From NCBI GenBank assembly GCA_020629875.1, contig JAHDCL010000025.1, positions 1-33,737 on the forward strand: a DNA stretch of 33,737 bases, written 5' to 3'. The stretch is from Hellea sp. (GTDB lineage: Bacteria; Pseudomonadota; Alphaproteobacteria; Caulobacterales; Maricaulaceae). The position numbers were made by a program, and so were the translations under genes. Below the pieces are notes generated by a model, which saw only the letters and a list, made by a program, of their open reading frames with translations, was not told where the DNA came from and made no database searches. Position 1 is the first letter of the stretch. Each line of letters begins with the position of its first letter. This document shows positions 23,112 through 30,730 of the stretch, in pieces.

Positions 23112-24176
23112 ATGGAAAATGCGCCAGACATAGAACGTGACGAAGATGCGCCAGATGGCAAGTGGCATACGGCGATCGCAGAGGCGTCCGATGCTGGCGT
23201 CCGCGTCGACAAATGGCTCGCGGGTTGGACTGAACTTTCTCGCGCGCGTATCGGAGCGCTCATCGAGGCCAAACAAGTTCGAGCTGACGGTACACTCATC
23301 ACTAAGCCGACAAATAAAGTTCGAGAAGGCATCGAATATGCCGTCTTTGTGCCCCCTCCCGTCGATGACACCCCTCAGCCAGAGAACATCCCGCTAAACA
23401 TTCTGTATGAGGACGACCAACTTATCGTCGTGAACAAACCGGCCGGCATGACCGTTCATCCTGCGCCCGGCTCTCGCTCTGCGACCCTCGTCAATGCCCT
23501 GCTTTATCACTGCGCGGACAGCCTCTCTGGCATTGGGGGCGTGATGCGCCCTGGCATTGTCCACCGTATTGATAAGGATACATCGGGTGCGTTGGTCGTC
23601 GCAAAGACAGATCGCGCACATCGTTACCTCTCTAAACAATTTGCCAAACATACAGTCGAGCGCGTCTATGTCTGCCTGGCCCGCAGCATTCCAAAGCCGC
23701 GTGAGGGCCAAATCGCCAGCCGATTAGCACGAAGCGTTCATGATCGAAAAAAACAAGCGGTTGTGCGAGGAACTCTGGGCAACATTGAGGCTTCAGATCA
23801 TGGCCGACATGCCATCACAAATTATAAATATATCAAAGGCTTCGGCCAACAACCCAATGCGGCTGTTGGGGTACCGCAGGTTAGCATGCTTGAATGCCGC
23901 CTAGAAACAGGCCGGACCCATCAAATCCGAGTACACCTCGCCCATATTGGATGCCCCTTACTCGGCGATCCGCTTTACGGTAAGCAGCGCGCCTTCCTAA
24001 CAAGTAAAAGCCCCGGCGAGCTTGCGGTCAAAGACGCCATGTCCACTTTCAAACGCCAGGCCCTACACGCCAAAAGTCTTGGCTTTAAGCATCCAACGAC
24101 CAAAGAATATATGGAGTTCGACACGCCCCTCGCCCCTGAAATGGCCGCGTTGGTCACAGCGTTGGAACAATTATAA
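23112..24176 (+). CDS. RluA-family 23S rRNA pseudouridine synthase (RluC/RluD type)
   Basis: Converts specific uridines in large-subunit rRNA to pseudouridine. The 354 residues comprise an N-terminal S4 RNA-binding domain at about 30-80 (VRVDKWLAGWTELSRARIGA) and a catalytic domain from about 95. The catalytic motif is HRIDKDTSGALVVAKT with the nucleophile D154. Later family blocks are LECRLETGRTHQIRVHLAHI and PLLGDPLYGKQR. An S4 domain plus HRIDKDTSG fits RluC or RluD. The long insert between these blocks (KYIKGFGQQPNAAVGVPQV) is lineage-specific. ATG 23112 gives an acidic N-terminus, MENAPDIERDEDAPDG. It is divergent from the permease gene, with 102 bases between starts. RluD-type enzymes modify helix 69, but which sites this one modifies cannot be told. 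Confidence 0.93.
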   Translation: MENAPDIERDEDAPDGKWHTAIAEASDAGVRVDKWLAGWTELSRARIGALIEAKQVRADGTLITKPTNKVREGIEYAVFVPPPVDDTPQPENIPLNILYEDDQLIVVNKPAGMTVHPAPGSRSATLVNALLYHCADSLSGIGGVMRPGIVHRIDKDTSGALVVAKTDRAHRYLSKQFAKHTVERVYVCLARSIPKPREGQIASRLARSVHDRKKQAVVRGTLGNIEASDHGRHAITNYKYIKGFGQQPNAAVGVPQVSMLECRLETGRTHQIRVHLAHIGCPLLGDPLYGKQRAFLTSKSPGELAVKDAMSTFKRQALHAKSLGFKHPTTKEYMEFDTPLAPEMAALVTALEQL

Positions 24177-24265
24177 CCCACTGTAATTCAACAGCTATTG
24201 CAACTTGCTACGCTCCCTATTCCGACCTAGTGCGTTTCCATCATAATAATTCTAGGGAAAGAATC

Positions 24266-24832
24266 ATGAAAAAAACTCTTCTATTCGCCGCAGGGTTAGT
24301 CGCCCTTGCTACCACGCCAGCAATGGCACAAAATAGCGGTCTTGAAGGACATGTTGGCGTGTCTATGTATGAGAACAACGATTTCACAGGTATACAGGGA
24401 CGTCTCGGCTACATGCATGATGTCGGCAGTTTCATGTTGGGTGTTGAGGGCGAAGTAGGCACGGCCTTCACTGATATTTCCGAAACAGTATTTGATCCAG
24501 ACTTAGGCAATGTGGACGTTGATCTGGGACTTGATTCAAATGCAGGAATTTATGGCGTATTCCGCTCTAATCGAAACTCACAATTCGGCCTTATCGGCCG
24601 TCTCGGCTATCACTCAACACAATTTGGAAGCACTGTGAGCGCAGAGGGAATCGGAAATATTGGCATTGACTTAACAGCTAGTGGTTTCGCTGGCGGCGTC
24701 GGATTTGATTACGCTTTCGGGGGAGATCGGAAAAACGTCGTACGTTTTGATGCAACATACCTAGACCTCGGTGATTTTGATATTGATGATGGTATGACAG
24801 TCCTTGCGTTATCCTACGGCCGACGCTTCTAG
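24266..24832 (+). CDS. Outer membrane beta-barrel protein (OmpA-like / porin family)
   Basis: A 188-residue outer membrane protein. Signal peptide MKKTLLFAAGLVALATTPAM is cleaved after AMA near residue 21. The mature part alternates polar and hydrophobic residues in about eight strands (for example GHVGVSMYENN, FMLGVEGEVG and GGVGFDYAFGG) and ends in YGRRF, a typical C-terminal Phe for barrel assembly. There is no OmpA peptidoglycan-binding domain, so it is a small barrel of the kind often labelled porin family or outer membrane beta-barrel protein. ATG 24266 is chosen because AGGGAAAGA precedes it and the signal peptide then begins MKK. An upstream in-frame ATG at 24230 would add 12 charged residues. 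Its function is probably structural or adhesive; no ligand is evident. Confidence 0.88.
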   Translation: MKKTLLFAAGLVALATTPAMAQNSGLEGHVGVSMYENNDFTGIQGRLGYMHDVGSFMLGVEGEVGTAFTDISETVFDPDLGNVDVDLGLDSNAGIYGVFRSNRNSQFGLIGRLGYHSTQFGSTVSAEGIGNIGIDLTASGFAGGVGFDYAFGGDRKNVVRFDATYLDLGDFDIDDGMTVLALSYGRRF

Positions 24833-24852
24833 TCATATTTATATTGCCTTTT

Positions 24853-24899
24853 GGTCCCCCGCATCAGCGGGGCACCTTCATAGGCAGCCTTTAAAAGGC
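24853..24899 (+). terminator. Two hairpins between the OMP gene and rpoH
   Basis: First hairpin: GGTCCCCCGC (24853-24862) pairs with GCGGGGCACC (24867-24876) around loop ATCA, with one mismatch. Second: GCCTTT-A-AAAGGC (24887-24899), a perfect odd palindrome. Neither has a T tract. The first probably ends OMP transcription. Its arm resembles GGTCCCCGC of the repeat at 32288-32308, so it could be a relic of that element. Confidence 0.5.
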
Positions 24900-24977
24900 G
24901 TACCTCTCTAATATTTCATCTTGGAACCCTTTAAATCACGACCGCATTTACTATATCTATGCATCGGAGGGTCCTAA

Positions 24978-25943
24978 ATGACTGAAACCAAAACTACATT
25001 ACCCGCCAAGAAGGCGGCTAGCTCTGCTAAGAAAGCGGATGCGTCTTATTCAGGCAATATGAGCCTGTCTTTGACGCTCTCGCCCGAGCAAGGCCTCAAT
25101 CGCTATCTGCAAGAGGTCCGCAAGTTCCCCATGCTAGAGCGTGATGAAGAATTTATGCTGGCGAAACGCTGGGTGGAGCATCAAGATTCGGCCGCAGCAG
25201 AGAAAATGGTGACTTCACATCTACGCCTCGTGGCCAAAATTGCCATGGGATATCGCGGCTATGGCTTACCTATTGGCGAAGTTATTTCCGAAGGCAATGT
25301 CGGCCTGATGCAAGCGGTGAAGAAATTTGATCCGGATAAAGGCTTTCGCCTATCAACCTATGCCATGTGGTGGATTCGCGCCGCCATTCAGGAATATGTC
25401 CTGCGGTCTTGGTCCCTTGTTAAAATGGGCACGACCGCTGCGCAGAAGAAGCTATTTTTCAACCTTCGCCGCTTGAAAGGCGAGATGAAGGCGATTGAGG
25501 ATGGTGACCTGACACCTGATAATGTCAAAAAAATCGCGACTAAGTTGGGCGTCAAGGAAGAGGAAGTGACCTCTATGAACCGCCGCATGGGTCATGGCGG
25601 TGATGCATCATTAAACGTCACAATTGGCGGCGAAGACGGCGCCTCAGAGTGGCAGGATTGGTTACAAGATGACAGCGCCTCTCAAGAAGACGTTCTTGCC
25701 GAAGATCAAGAGCATGGTGCACGCATGGAACTTCTCACAGAAGCCATGGCTGATTTGAATGAGCGGGAGCGAGATATCATCGCTAAGCGCCGCCTCGCAG
25801 ATAAGCCCATGACGCTCGAAGATCTTGCCGGGATCTATAACGTCTCGCGGGAGCGTATTCGCCAAATCGAAGCGCGGGCTTTTGAAAAGCTCCAAGAAGC
25901 TATGTTGAAAGCTGCTGCCCCAGCAGGATTGATTGAAGGATAG
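24978..25943 (+). CDS. rpoH: RNA polymerase heat-shock sigma factor sigma-32
   Basis: Directs RNA polymerase to heat-shock promoters. The 321 residues include region 1.2/2 (LNRYLQEVRKFPMLERDEE, LVAKIAMGYRGYGLPIGEVI, LSTYAMWWIRAAIQEYVLRS), the RpoH box QKKLFFNLRRLK that distinguishes sigma-32 from other sigma-70 proteins, and region 4 (LADKPMTLEDLAGIYNVSRE, then RIRQIEARAFEKLQ). The N-terminus has a Lys/Ala-rich extension of about 25 residues (KKAASSAKKADAS) beyond the E. coli length of 284. ATG 24978 has GGAGGG seven bases upstream. Control by leader RNA structure or a self-transcribed promoter is known in other bacteria, but no clear heat-shock promoter was found in the 145-base gap. It converges on the SUF operon with only three bases between stops. 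Confidence 0.97.
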   Translation: MTETKTTLPAKKAASSAKKADASYSGNMSLSLTLSPEQGLNRYLQEVRKFPMLERDEEFMLAKRWVEHQDSAAAEKMVTSHLRLVAKIAMGYRGYGLPIGEVISEGNVGLMQAVKKFDPDKGFRLSTYAMWWIRAAIQEYVLRSWSLVKMGTTAAQKKLFFNLRRLKGEMKAIEDGDLTPDNVKKIATKLGVKEEEVTSMNRRMGHGGDASLNVTIGGEDGASEWQDWLQDDSASQEDVLAEDQEHGARMELLTEAMADLNERERDIIAKRRLADKPMTLEDLAGIYNVSRERIRQIEARAFEKLQEAMLKAAAPAGLIEG

Positions 25944-25946
25944 CTC

Positions 25947-26300
25947 CTAAAGCTTTAATTCTGTTCGTTTCTTCTTAGTGAGCCTCGCGATTGCCATTCG
26001 GTATGATGCTTCAATGTGAATGCGCAGGTTGTCATCATCAAGGCCCGGTTCGGCATAGTGTTGTATCCACTTCATCCCGCGTGAGGCGAGATAGGGCGCT
26101 GGCCGCAGACCAGGCTCTTGGCGGAGTACTTCATAGGCAATGTCAGAGGTTTTAAAGGTAACTTGAAATCCATCATCCCCTTCCCGCGCCATCGCAAAGA
26201 GCTTTCCGCCAACCTTCCAAACATCCGCTCCGCCCCATTGATTAACGTGTTCGGATTGCGGGAGCGTGGCGCAATAGGTGTTATATTCAGAGAGGGTCAT
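25947..26300 (-). CDS. MmcQ/YjbR-family protein
   Basis: A 117-residue protein of the MmcQ/YjbR family (double-wing fold, often called DNA-binding but of unproven function). Family features seen are WGGADVWKVGGKLFAMAREG, FKTSDIAYEVLRQEPG, APYLASRGMKWIQHY and the helix ending SYRMAIARLTKKKR. Length is typical. It is the last gene of the minus-strand SUF run. Its ATG overlaps the stop of the DUF3592-like gene by ATGA, so translation is coupled. It ends three bases from the rpoH stop with no terminator visible on either strand. Its role beside Fe-S genes is unknown. Confidence 0.88.
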   Translation of the reverse strand: MTLSEYNTYCATLPQSEHVNQWGGADVWKVGGKLFAMAREGDDGFQVTFKTSDIAYEVLRQEPGLRPAPYLASRGMKWIQHYAEPGLDDDNLRIHIEASYRMAIARLTKKKRTELKL

Positions 26301-26686
26301 GGTCTTAAGACTAGCGCAAGGCTTCCCAAAATAACAATCCCGCTGACAATCATAAGGCCTATCGAAAGTCGCCGTGCGAGCTTAATGGTCGTCGAGCTTT
26401 CAATTTCCTGAGTATGTGGATTGTAATACCCTTTGGAATGGTCCCCGAGCTCAAGAGATGAAAGAGAACTGCGAAACCCGCTTTCACACCGCCGCCCCTT
26501 ATAGGTGCCAGAGGTTACTTCAAATTCCAGATAGAATGTGTGGTCACCATCATCACTATGAACTTTAACGACTTCCAAATCGACGGGCACCGCGCCGCGC
26601 AGGGTGCCCATCAAGAGATATCTGACAATGACACCAATGAAAAAGAACACGGCGCCAGCCGTTATCATATGCAGGGGAAGTATCAC
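26297..26686 (-). CDS. DUF3592-like membrane protein
   Basis: A 129-residue protein with membrane helices at about residues 4-27 and 105-126. A soluble domain between them reads FYLEFEVTSGTYKGRRCESG, then LELGDHSKGYYNPHTQEIES. The y.p.feY..nG / G..v.vyYnP..p layout is that of DUF3592, whose function is unknown. The start is GTG at 26686, overlapping the stop of the A-type carrier gene by GTGA. The stop overlaps the next gene by ATGA. The central position in a chain of overlaps suggests it is made in step with the Fe-S assembly proteins. It could be a membrane adaptor, but nothing in the sequence shows a partner. Confidence 0.72.
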   Translation of the reverse strand: MILPLHMITAGAVFFFIGVIVRYLLMGTLRGAVPVDLEVVKVHSDDGDHTFYLEFEVTSGTYKGRRCESGFRSSLSSLELGDHSKGYYNPHTQEIESSTTIKLARRLSIGLMIVSGIVILGSLALVLRP

Positions 26687-27066
26687 TCCGCCGCGAAAGG
26701 TACAATCGTTACGCTCTCACCGCAGCCGCAAGCATCGGTCTGGTTAGGGTTTTTGAAGGTGAATTTTGAGGATAGCACATCGACTTCATAATCAACGACG
26801 GACCCAAGGATGAAAAGTACGGCTTTGGCATCAACAACAATTTGTACGCCATTATCTTCGACGATTTCGTCAAATTTTTCTGGCTCGGAGACATAGTCCA
26901 TAAGATATTCCATCCCCGCACAACCGCCATTTTTAACGCCAACACGTAGATAGCCTTCGCCGCGTTCGTCGAGAATTTCACGCACGCGCTCTGCCGCCGC
27001 GTCCGTTAAGGTGACGAGTTTGGGGCGCGGACGACGCGCGCGTGTAGTGGTCACTGTCTCACTCAT
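26683..27066 (-). CDS. sufA: A-type iron-sulfur carrier protein (SufA/IscA/ErpA family)
   Basis: A 127-residue Fe-S cluster carrier or assembly accessory protein. The three ligand cysteines are in the usual places: C49 in NGGCAGMEY and C113/C115 in DACGCGES. Between them is the HesB-like core DYVSEPEKFDEIVEDNGV followed by VDAKAVLFILGSVVDYE. It receives clusters from the SufBCD scaffold and hands them to target proteins. An N-terminal stretch of about 15 basic residues (TTTRARRPRPK) is longer than in E. coli SufA. ATG 27066 overlaps the stop of the coiled-coil gene upstream by ATGA. Assignment as sufA rather than erpA rests on its place in the suf operon. Confidence 0.92.
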   Translation of the reverse strand: MSETVTTTRARRPRPKLVTLTDAAAERVREILDERGEGYLRVGVKNGGCAGMEYLMDYVSEPEKFDEIVEDNGVQIVVDAKAVLFILGSVVDYEVDVLSSKFTFKNPNQTDACGCGESVTIVPFAAE

Positions 27067-27329
27067 CGGTCAAACACCTTTCCAAATTGCTGTGCGATGC
27101 TTTCAATCTCACTCAAAACATCTTCATCGAAGCGGACATCATCCGTTTTCGATAATTCTAATAATTCTGCCCGCTGTTTTGTTGCGTAATTCGTGAAGTC
27201 AAATTTCACTTTCAAAACTTGGGACAGATTGCCTAAATATTCGCCAATAAAGATTTCATGCGCGGTGCGTTTGACTTGCTCATGATAAAGCAATTTTTCT
27301 AGCGCTTCTATGCGATCCTCTAGCGTCAT
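27063..27329 (-). CDS. Small coiled-coil protein in the suf operon, unknown function
   Basis: An 88-residue, highly charged, helical protein. The N-terminus MTLEDRIEALEKLLYHEQVK has clear heptads (L, I, L, L). The rest (EYLGNLSQVLKVKFDFTNYA, then DEDVLSEIESIAQQFGKVFD) also looks helical. There are no cysteines, so it is unlikely to bind a cluster itself. I recognise no family. It lies 14 bases after the DUF59 gene and overlaps the A-type carrier gene by four bases. A dimeric adaptor or scaffold within the SUF complex is a reasonable guess, based only on position and composition. Confidence 0.75.
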   Translation of the reverse strand: MTLEDRIEALEKLLYHEQVKRTAHEIFIGEYLGNLSQVLKVKFDFTNYATKQRAELLELSKTDDVRFDEDVLSEIESIAQQFGKVFDR

Positions 27330-27343
27330 ATAGGCCTATCTCT

Positions 27344-27874
27344 CTATAGCATATTCAATTCTAATTTCGCTTCATCGCTCATGCGATCAGCTGTCCAAGG
27401 CGGATCAAAAGTCATGGAAACCTCGACGCGTCTCACGCCCGCCACCACTTCGCAAGCTTCTCGAACCCATTCGGGCATTTCGCCGGCTACAGGACAACCC
27501 GGGGCCGTCAGCGTCATTTCCACTTTCAGCAAGCGATCATCCTCAAGCTCAACCTTATAAATCAGGCCCAGCTCATAAATATCAACGGGGATTTCTGGGT
27601 CATAAACAGACTTCAGCTGTCCAATAACGTCCTCAGTAATTTGTTCAATTTCGGCCTCTGTTGGCGGCTCGATAGGCGCGCCGGATACATCAATCACGTC
27701 CCGTTTTGGCGTAGACGCCACAACCCCACTCGCGGCCTCAGCTGGCGCGGGATGTTTTGGCACAGGTAGTTCCTTGCTAGGGTCCGCCTTATGAGAGTCG
27801 AGCCCAGGAATCTGCGCATTGGCCATGGCTTCTGCGCGGCGCTGTCTGTCTAATGTTGGATCAATCATGGTCAT
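27344..27874 (-). CDS. sufT: SUF-system DUF59 (MIP18-like) Fe-S assembly protein
   Basis: A 176-residue protein. The C-terminal ~100 residues are the DUF59/MIP18 domain: VYDPEIPVDIYELGLIYKVE with the DPE motif and TAPGCPVAGEMPEWV with the conserved Cys, ending FDPPWTADRMSDEAK. The N-terminal 75 residues are a Pro- and Ala-rich, probably flexible extension. Alphaproteobacterial suf operons usually carry this gene between sufS and the A-type carrier. It helps Fe-S maturation, especially when demand is high. ATG 27874 or 27868 are both possible starts, and AGAG lies upstream of each. The gene starts 21 bases after the sufS stop. Confidence 0.92.
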   Translation of the reverse strand: MTMIDPTLDRQRRAEAMANAQIPGLDSHKADPSKELPVPKHPAPAEAASGVVASTPKRDVIDVSGAPIEPPTEAEIEQITEDVIGQLKSVYDPEIPVDIYELGLIYKVELEDDRLLKVEMTLTAPGCPVAGEMPEWVREACEVVAGVRRVEVSMTFDPPWTADRMSDEAKLELNML

Positions 27875-27895
27875 CTCTATTATATAGTATCACAT

Positions 27896-29110
27896 TTAAG
27901 ATAAAAAAGTAGCGGCCTTCTTCACACCTTCAATCAGGCGGTCAGCCTCATCCAAAGTGTTATAAATACCAAAGCTCGCCCGCGCAGTGGAATGAATTCC
28001 TAGCTTGGTCATAAGCGGCTGTGTACAGTGCTGCCCTGCCCGTACGGCAATCCCGTATTTATCGAGAATTTGCGCTACGTCATGGGCATGGGCGCCTTCG
28101 AGGTTAAAGGCCAAAACAGAGCCCTTCTCCTTGGCATCGCCAATCAGGCGAAAGCTATTAATAGAGCGAAGCCCGTCCAGCGCATGGTAATAAACCGCCA
28201 TTTCGTGTTGGTGTACATCAGCAGGGTCGAATTGCGTATACCAATCAATCGCCGCGCCAAGGCCTATGGCTTGGATGATGGGCGGGGTTCCTGCCTCAAA
28301 CTTATGGGGCGGGTCATTATAGGTCACGCGGTCTTCAAAGACATCTTCGATCATCTCGCCGCCGCCATTAAAGGGCTGCATGCGTTCGAGCATTTCTGTC
28401 TTGCCGTAAAGCGCGCCAATACCTGTCGGACCGTAAAGTTTATGCCCTGTCATACAGAATAAATCGGCGTCTATATCGACAACATCAATCGGCATATGGA
28501 CAGCCGCCTGTGTGCCATCGACGACAAATATCGCGCCCGCCGCATGGGCCCACTCGCCCATTTCTTTGACAGGGTTTACCGTGCCGAGCACATTGGACAT
28601 ATGGACGATGGAGACTATTTTCGTCTTGGGGCCGAGCATGGCTTTATAGGCCGCCAAATCCAGCTCGCCCTGCTCTGTCACAGGAATGAATTTCAGCACG
28701 GCGCCATAACGCTCCCGCAGGAAATGCCACGGCACGATATTAGAGTGATGCTCCATTTGGGAAATGATGATTTCATCGCCTGCTTTTATCTCTCCCGCGA
28801 GGCCATGGGCGGCAAGGTTTAGCGCTTCGGTCGCGCCCTTGGTGAAGACGATATTGTCAGGCTTTGGCGCGCCGAGGAAGCTTGCCACTTTCGCCCGCGC
28901 ATCTTCGAAAGCTTCCGTCGTCTCATTCGCCATGGTGTGCAGCCCGCGATGCACATTGGCAAAGCTCGTACTCATCTGCCCCGCGATAGCGTCAATCACA
29001 GCCTGCGGTTTTTGCGCCGAAGCAGCGTTATCCAGATAGGCCAAAGGCTTGCCATTTATCTCTCGCGAGAGAATGGGGAACTGAGCGCGTATGTTGTCGA
29101 TATTGAACAT
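27896..29110 (-). CDS. sufS: Cysteine desulfurase SufS
   Basis: A PLP enzyme that takes sulfur from cysteine for Fe-S cluster building. The 404 residues are the normal length for group II (SufS/CsdA) enzymes. Key sites are the His/Asn block SQMEHHSNIVPW (118-129), the PLP lysine K224 in MTGHKLYGPTG, and the persulfide cysteine C362 in VRAGQHCTQPLM. The C-terminus RASFGIYNTLDEADRLIEGV is typical. SufS usually works with SufE or SufU as sulfur acceptor. Neither is in this window, so the acceptor is elsewhere or different. The ATG at 29110 shares its A with the preceding TAA (TAATG), so it is coupled to the small membrane gene upstream. Confidence 0.96.
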   Translation of the reverse strand: MFNIDNIRAQFPILSREINGKPLAYLDNAASAQKPQAVIDAIAGQMSTSFANVHRGLHTMANETTEAFEDARAKVASFLGAPKPDNIVFTKGATEALNLAAHGLAGEIKAGDEIIISQMEHHSNIVPWHFLRERYGAVLKFIPVTEQGELDLAAYKAMLGPKTKIVSIVHMSNVLGTVNPVKEMGEWAHAAGAIFVVDGTQAAVHMPIDVVDIDADLFCMTGHKLYGPTGIGALYGKTEMLERMQPFNGGGEMIEDVFEDRVTYNDPPHKFEAGTPPIIQAIGLGAAIDWYTQFDPADVHQHEMAVYYHALDGLRSINSFRLIGDAKEKGSVLAFNLEGAHAHDVAQILDKYGIAVRAGQHCTQPLMTKLGIHSTARASFGIYNTLDEADRLIEGVKKAATFLS

Positions 29111-29274
29111 TAGAAAATTTCCAGCAGAATTTTTATCAACGCCAATCCCATAATCCCCACCCCAACGAATGTGAGGGTCTTATAAGGTCGGTAATCCGAG
29201 TTTAGACGGCTCTTAAGAACCCCAAACAGGAACAATGCTATGCCGAGGCAGAATATAATAGCGGCTTTGAACAT
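29110..29274 (-). CDS. Tiny two-helix membrane protein before sufS
   Basis: A 54-residue protein beginning MFKAAIIFCLGIALFLFGVL (first membrane segment, residues 3-20). A basic loop KSRLNSDYRPYK follows, then a second membrane segment TFVGVGIMGLALIKILL. It has one Cys in helix 1 and no family I recognise. Its TAA overlaps the sufS ATG as TAATG, the clearest sign that it is a real, coupled gene. It is the third of three tiny membrane genes between sufD and sufS. A function tying Fe-S assembly to the membrane is possible but not shown. Confidence 0.62.
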   Translation of the reverse strand: MFKAAIIFCLGIALFLFGVLKSRLNSDYRPYKTLTFVGVGIMGLALIKILLEIF

Positions 29275-29320
29275 TAACGCGCTCCCGAAAATTCGATATT
29301 GTTTTCAAAGTTACGAGACA

Positions 29321-29509
29321 TCACATTTTTATCCTGAGATAAAAATATACTACGACCAGCGCCAAAACCACGAACCGCATCGCGGTCACCAGTCGCCTAG
29401 CTTGCGGATTATCACTTCGCCTCGCAAACAGGGAAGCTACGAAAAAAGAAATCGTCGCGACGAGAATTAAAATGGCAAAGTTTGAAGATGTCATGGCCTC
29501 GTTAAACAT
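29321..29509 (-). CDS. Tiny two-helix membrane protein (twin-TM type) in the suf operon
   Basis: A 62-residue protein. The N-terminus MFNEAMTSSNFA leads into helix 1 (ILILVATISFFVASLFA), then a basic loop RRSDNPQARRL, then helix 2 (FVVLALVVVYFYL). The layout of twin hydrophobic segments with an Arg-rich turn resembles small hypoxia-type or twin-TM proteins, but no signature is present. ATG 29509 is preferred, since GGGGGGC lies three bases before it. An in-frame start at 29530 would overlap the upstream gene more. It overlaps that gene by eight bases and is separated by 46 bases from the next. Confidence 0.68.
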   Translation of the reverse strand: MFNEAMTSSNFAILILVATISFFVASLFARRSDNPQARRLVTAMRFVVLALVVVYFYLRIKM

Positions 29510-29681
29510 AAAGCCCCCCAATATATCCAAACGCGAACCAGAAAAAAACTATCACCAAAAGAAACCCAATTATAGCCGCCCAAACAGGGACTTTTTTTGC
29601 TCGTGCCTTGTCTATGACAGGCACCAACACAATGAGCATGATTCCGACTAACATCAACCTTATGAAAGCAACAGGCGCCAT
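29502..29681 (-). CDS. Tiny two-helix membrane protein after sufD
   Basis: A 59-residue protein with helix 1 in FIRLMLVGIMLIVLVPVI, a basic turn DKARAKKVPVW, and helix 2 in AAIIGFLLVIVFFWFAFGYI. No recognised family. Its ATG shares one base with the sufD stop (TGATG), which fixes the start at 29681 and implies translational coupling to sufD. It overlaps the next tiny gene by eight bases. The three small genes together code for six membrane helices with basic cytoplasmic loops, which could form one complex. Confidence 0.68.
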   Translation of the reverse strand: MAPVAFIRLMLVGIMLIVLVPVIDKARAKKVPVWAAIIGFLLVIVFFWFAFGYIGGLYV

Positions 29682-30730
29682 CAGCCTTCCTTTAGCCACT
29701 CACGGATTTTGCCTAGCAAGCTCTCCCGCAAATCCTCATCATCCAAATCATCAAAGACGTCAGCGACGAAGGCTTCGGTGAGGAGCGCCCTCGCCTCGGC
29801 CAGCGGGATGCCGCGTTGGCGCATGTAAAAGAGCGCGCTTTCATCAAGTTGCCCAATCGTATTGCCATGCGCACAAGCCACATCATCGGCATAAATCTCA
29901 AGCTCAGGCTTGGAGCGGATTTCGGACGTGTCCGAGAGCATCAGCGCGTCATGGCGCATCTCAGCATCTGTGTGCTGCGCGGGGCGGCGGACGTGGAATT
30001 TACCTTGAAAGACGCCGCGTGATTTATCCGTCACCACGCCTTTGACAGCTTGGCGAATGGTGCAATCCGGCACAGCCAAATCAATATAGCTCGTCATATC
30101 GCAATGGCGTTTATCGTCGAGCAAGTAAGCGCCATTGAGCGTGGCTTCGATATGTTTACCCATCCCGGCAAGGCGCGTTTCAATCCGTGATAGAGCGCCT
30201 CCGAATGAGAGCGCATGTTGCGTAACAGCCGCGTCATTCCATGCCGTGATATGGGCGGTTGCGATACGAACGCAATCAGCTGGGTCGTTATGAACGATGG
30301 TGCGGTCAAATTTAGCCTCAGCCTTAAGCGTGACTGTCATATCGACATTGACGAAGCCGCCGGCATCGCCTGCATGATGTTCAATCACAGACAGGCTCGC
30401 GCCCTTGGCAATATCAATACGGATGCGGATATGCCCGCGATTAAGGCCTTCAATGATGAGCGGCGTGTCAGAGCTAAACCCTTCTGGAACGGAAACCGCC
30501 CAGACCTTACCGCCAAAATTGCGGGCCAGTTTTGCCATGGCGCTATCGGTATCAAGATCATCGGTCTCGACCTCGGACACCGTGATGCCATCGGGCAATG
30601 TGAACTTAGGCAGGCCAGCCACAGAGAGGCCCGCAGACGTCTCGCTGACGCGGCCACGTACATCCGTCCATTTCCACGCCTCATCACGGCGGGTGGGAAG
30701 ATTTTCCAGCTTAAGCGGCATATGCGTCAT
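29681..30730 (-). CDS. sufD: Fe-S cluster scaffold subunit SufD
   Basis: A subunit of the SufBC2D scaffold on which Fe-S clusters form. The 349 residues are somewhat shorter than E. coli SufD (423), as in other alphaproteobacteria. The N-terminus PLKLENLPTRRDEAWKWTDV is the alphaproteobacterial SufD start, followed by a parallel beta-helix core. The C-terminal block is CAHGNTIGQLDESALFYMRQ with the conserved His that pairs with a SufB cysteine. The helical end RESLLGKIREWL follows. ATG 30730 or ATG 30721 is the start. Both lie inside the end of sufC (11-20 base overlap), and GGAAGG precedes them. Confidence 0.95.
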   Translation of the reverse strand: MTHMPLKLENLPTRRDEAWKWTDVRGRVSETSAGLSVAGLPKFTLPDGITVSEVETDDLDTDSAMAKLARNFGGKVWAVSVPEGFSSDTPLIIEGLNRGHIRIRIDIAKGASLSVIEHHAGDAGGFVNVDMTVTLKAEAKFDRTIVHNDPADCVRIATAHITAWNDAAVTQHALSFGGALSRIETRLAGMGKHIEATLNGAYLLDDKRHCDMTSYIDLAVPDCTIRQAVKGVVTDKSRGVFQGKFHVRRPAQHTDAEMRHDALMLSDTSEIRSKPELEIYADDVACAHGNTIGQLDESALFYMRQRGIPLAEARALLTEAFVADVFDDLDDEDLRESLLGKIREWLKEG

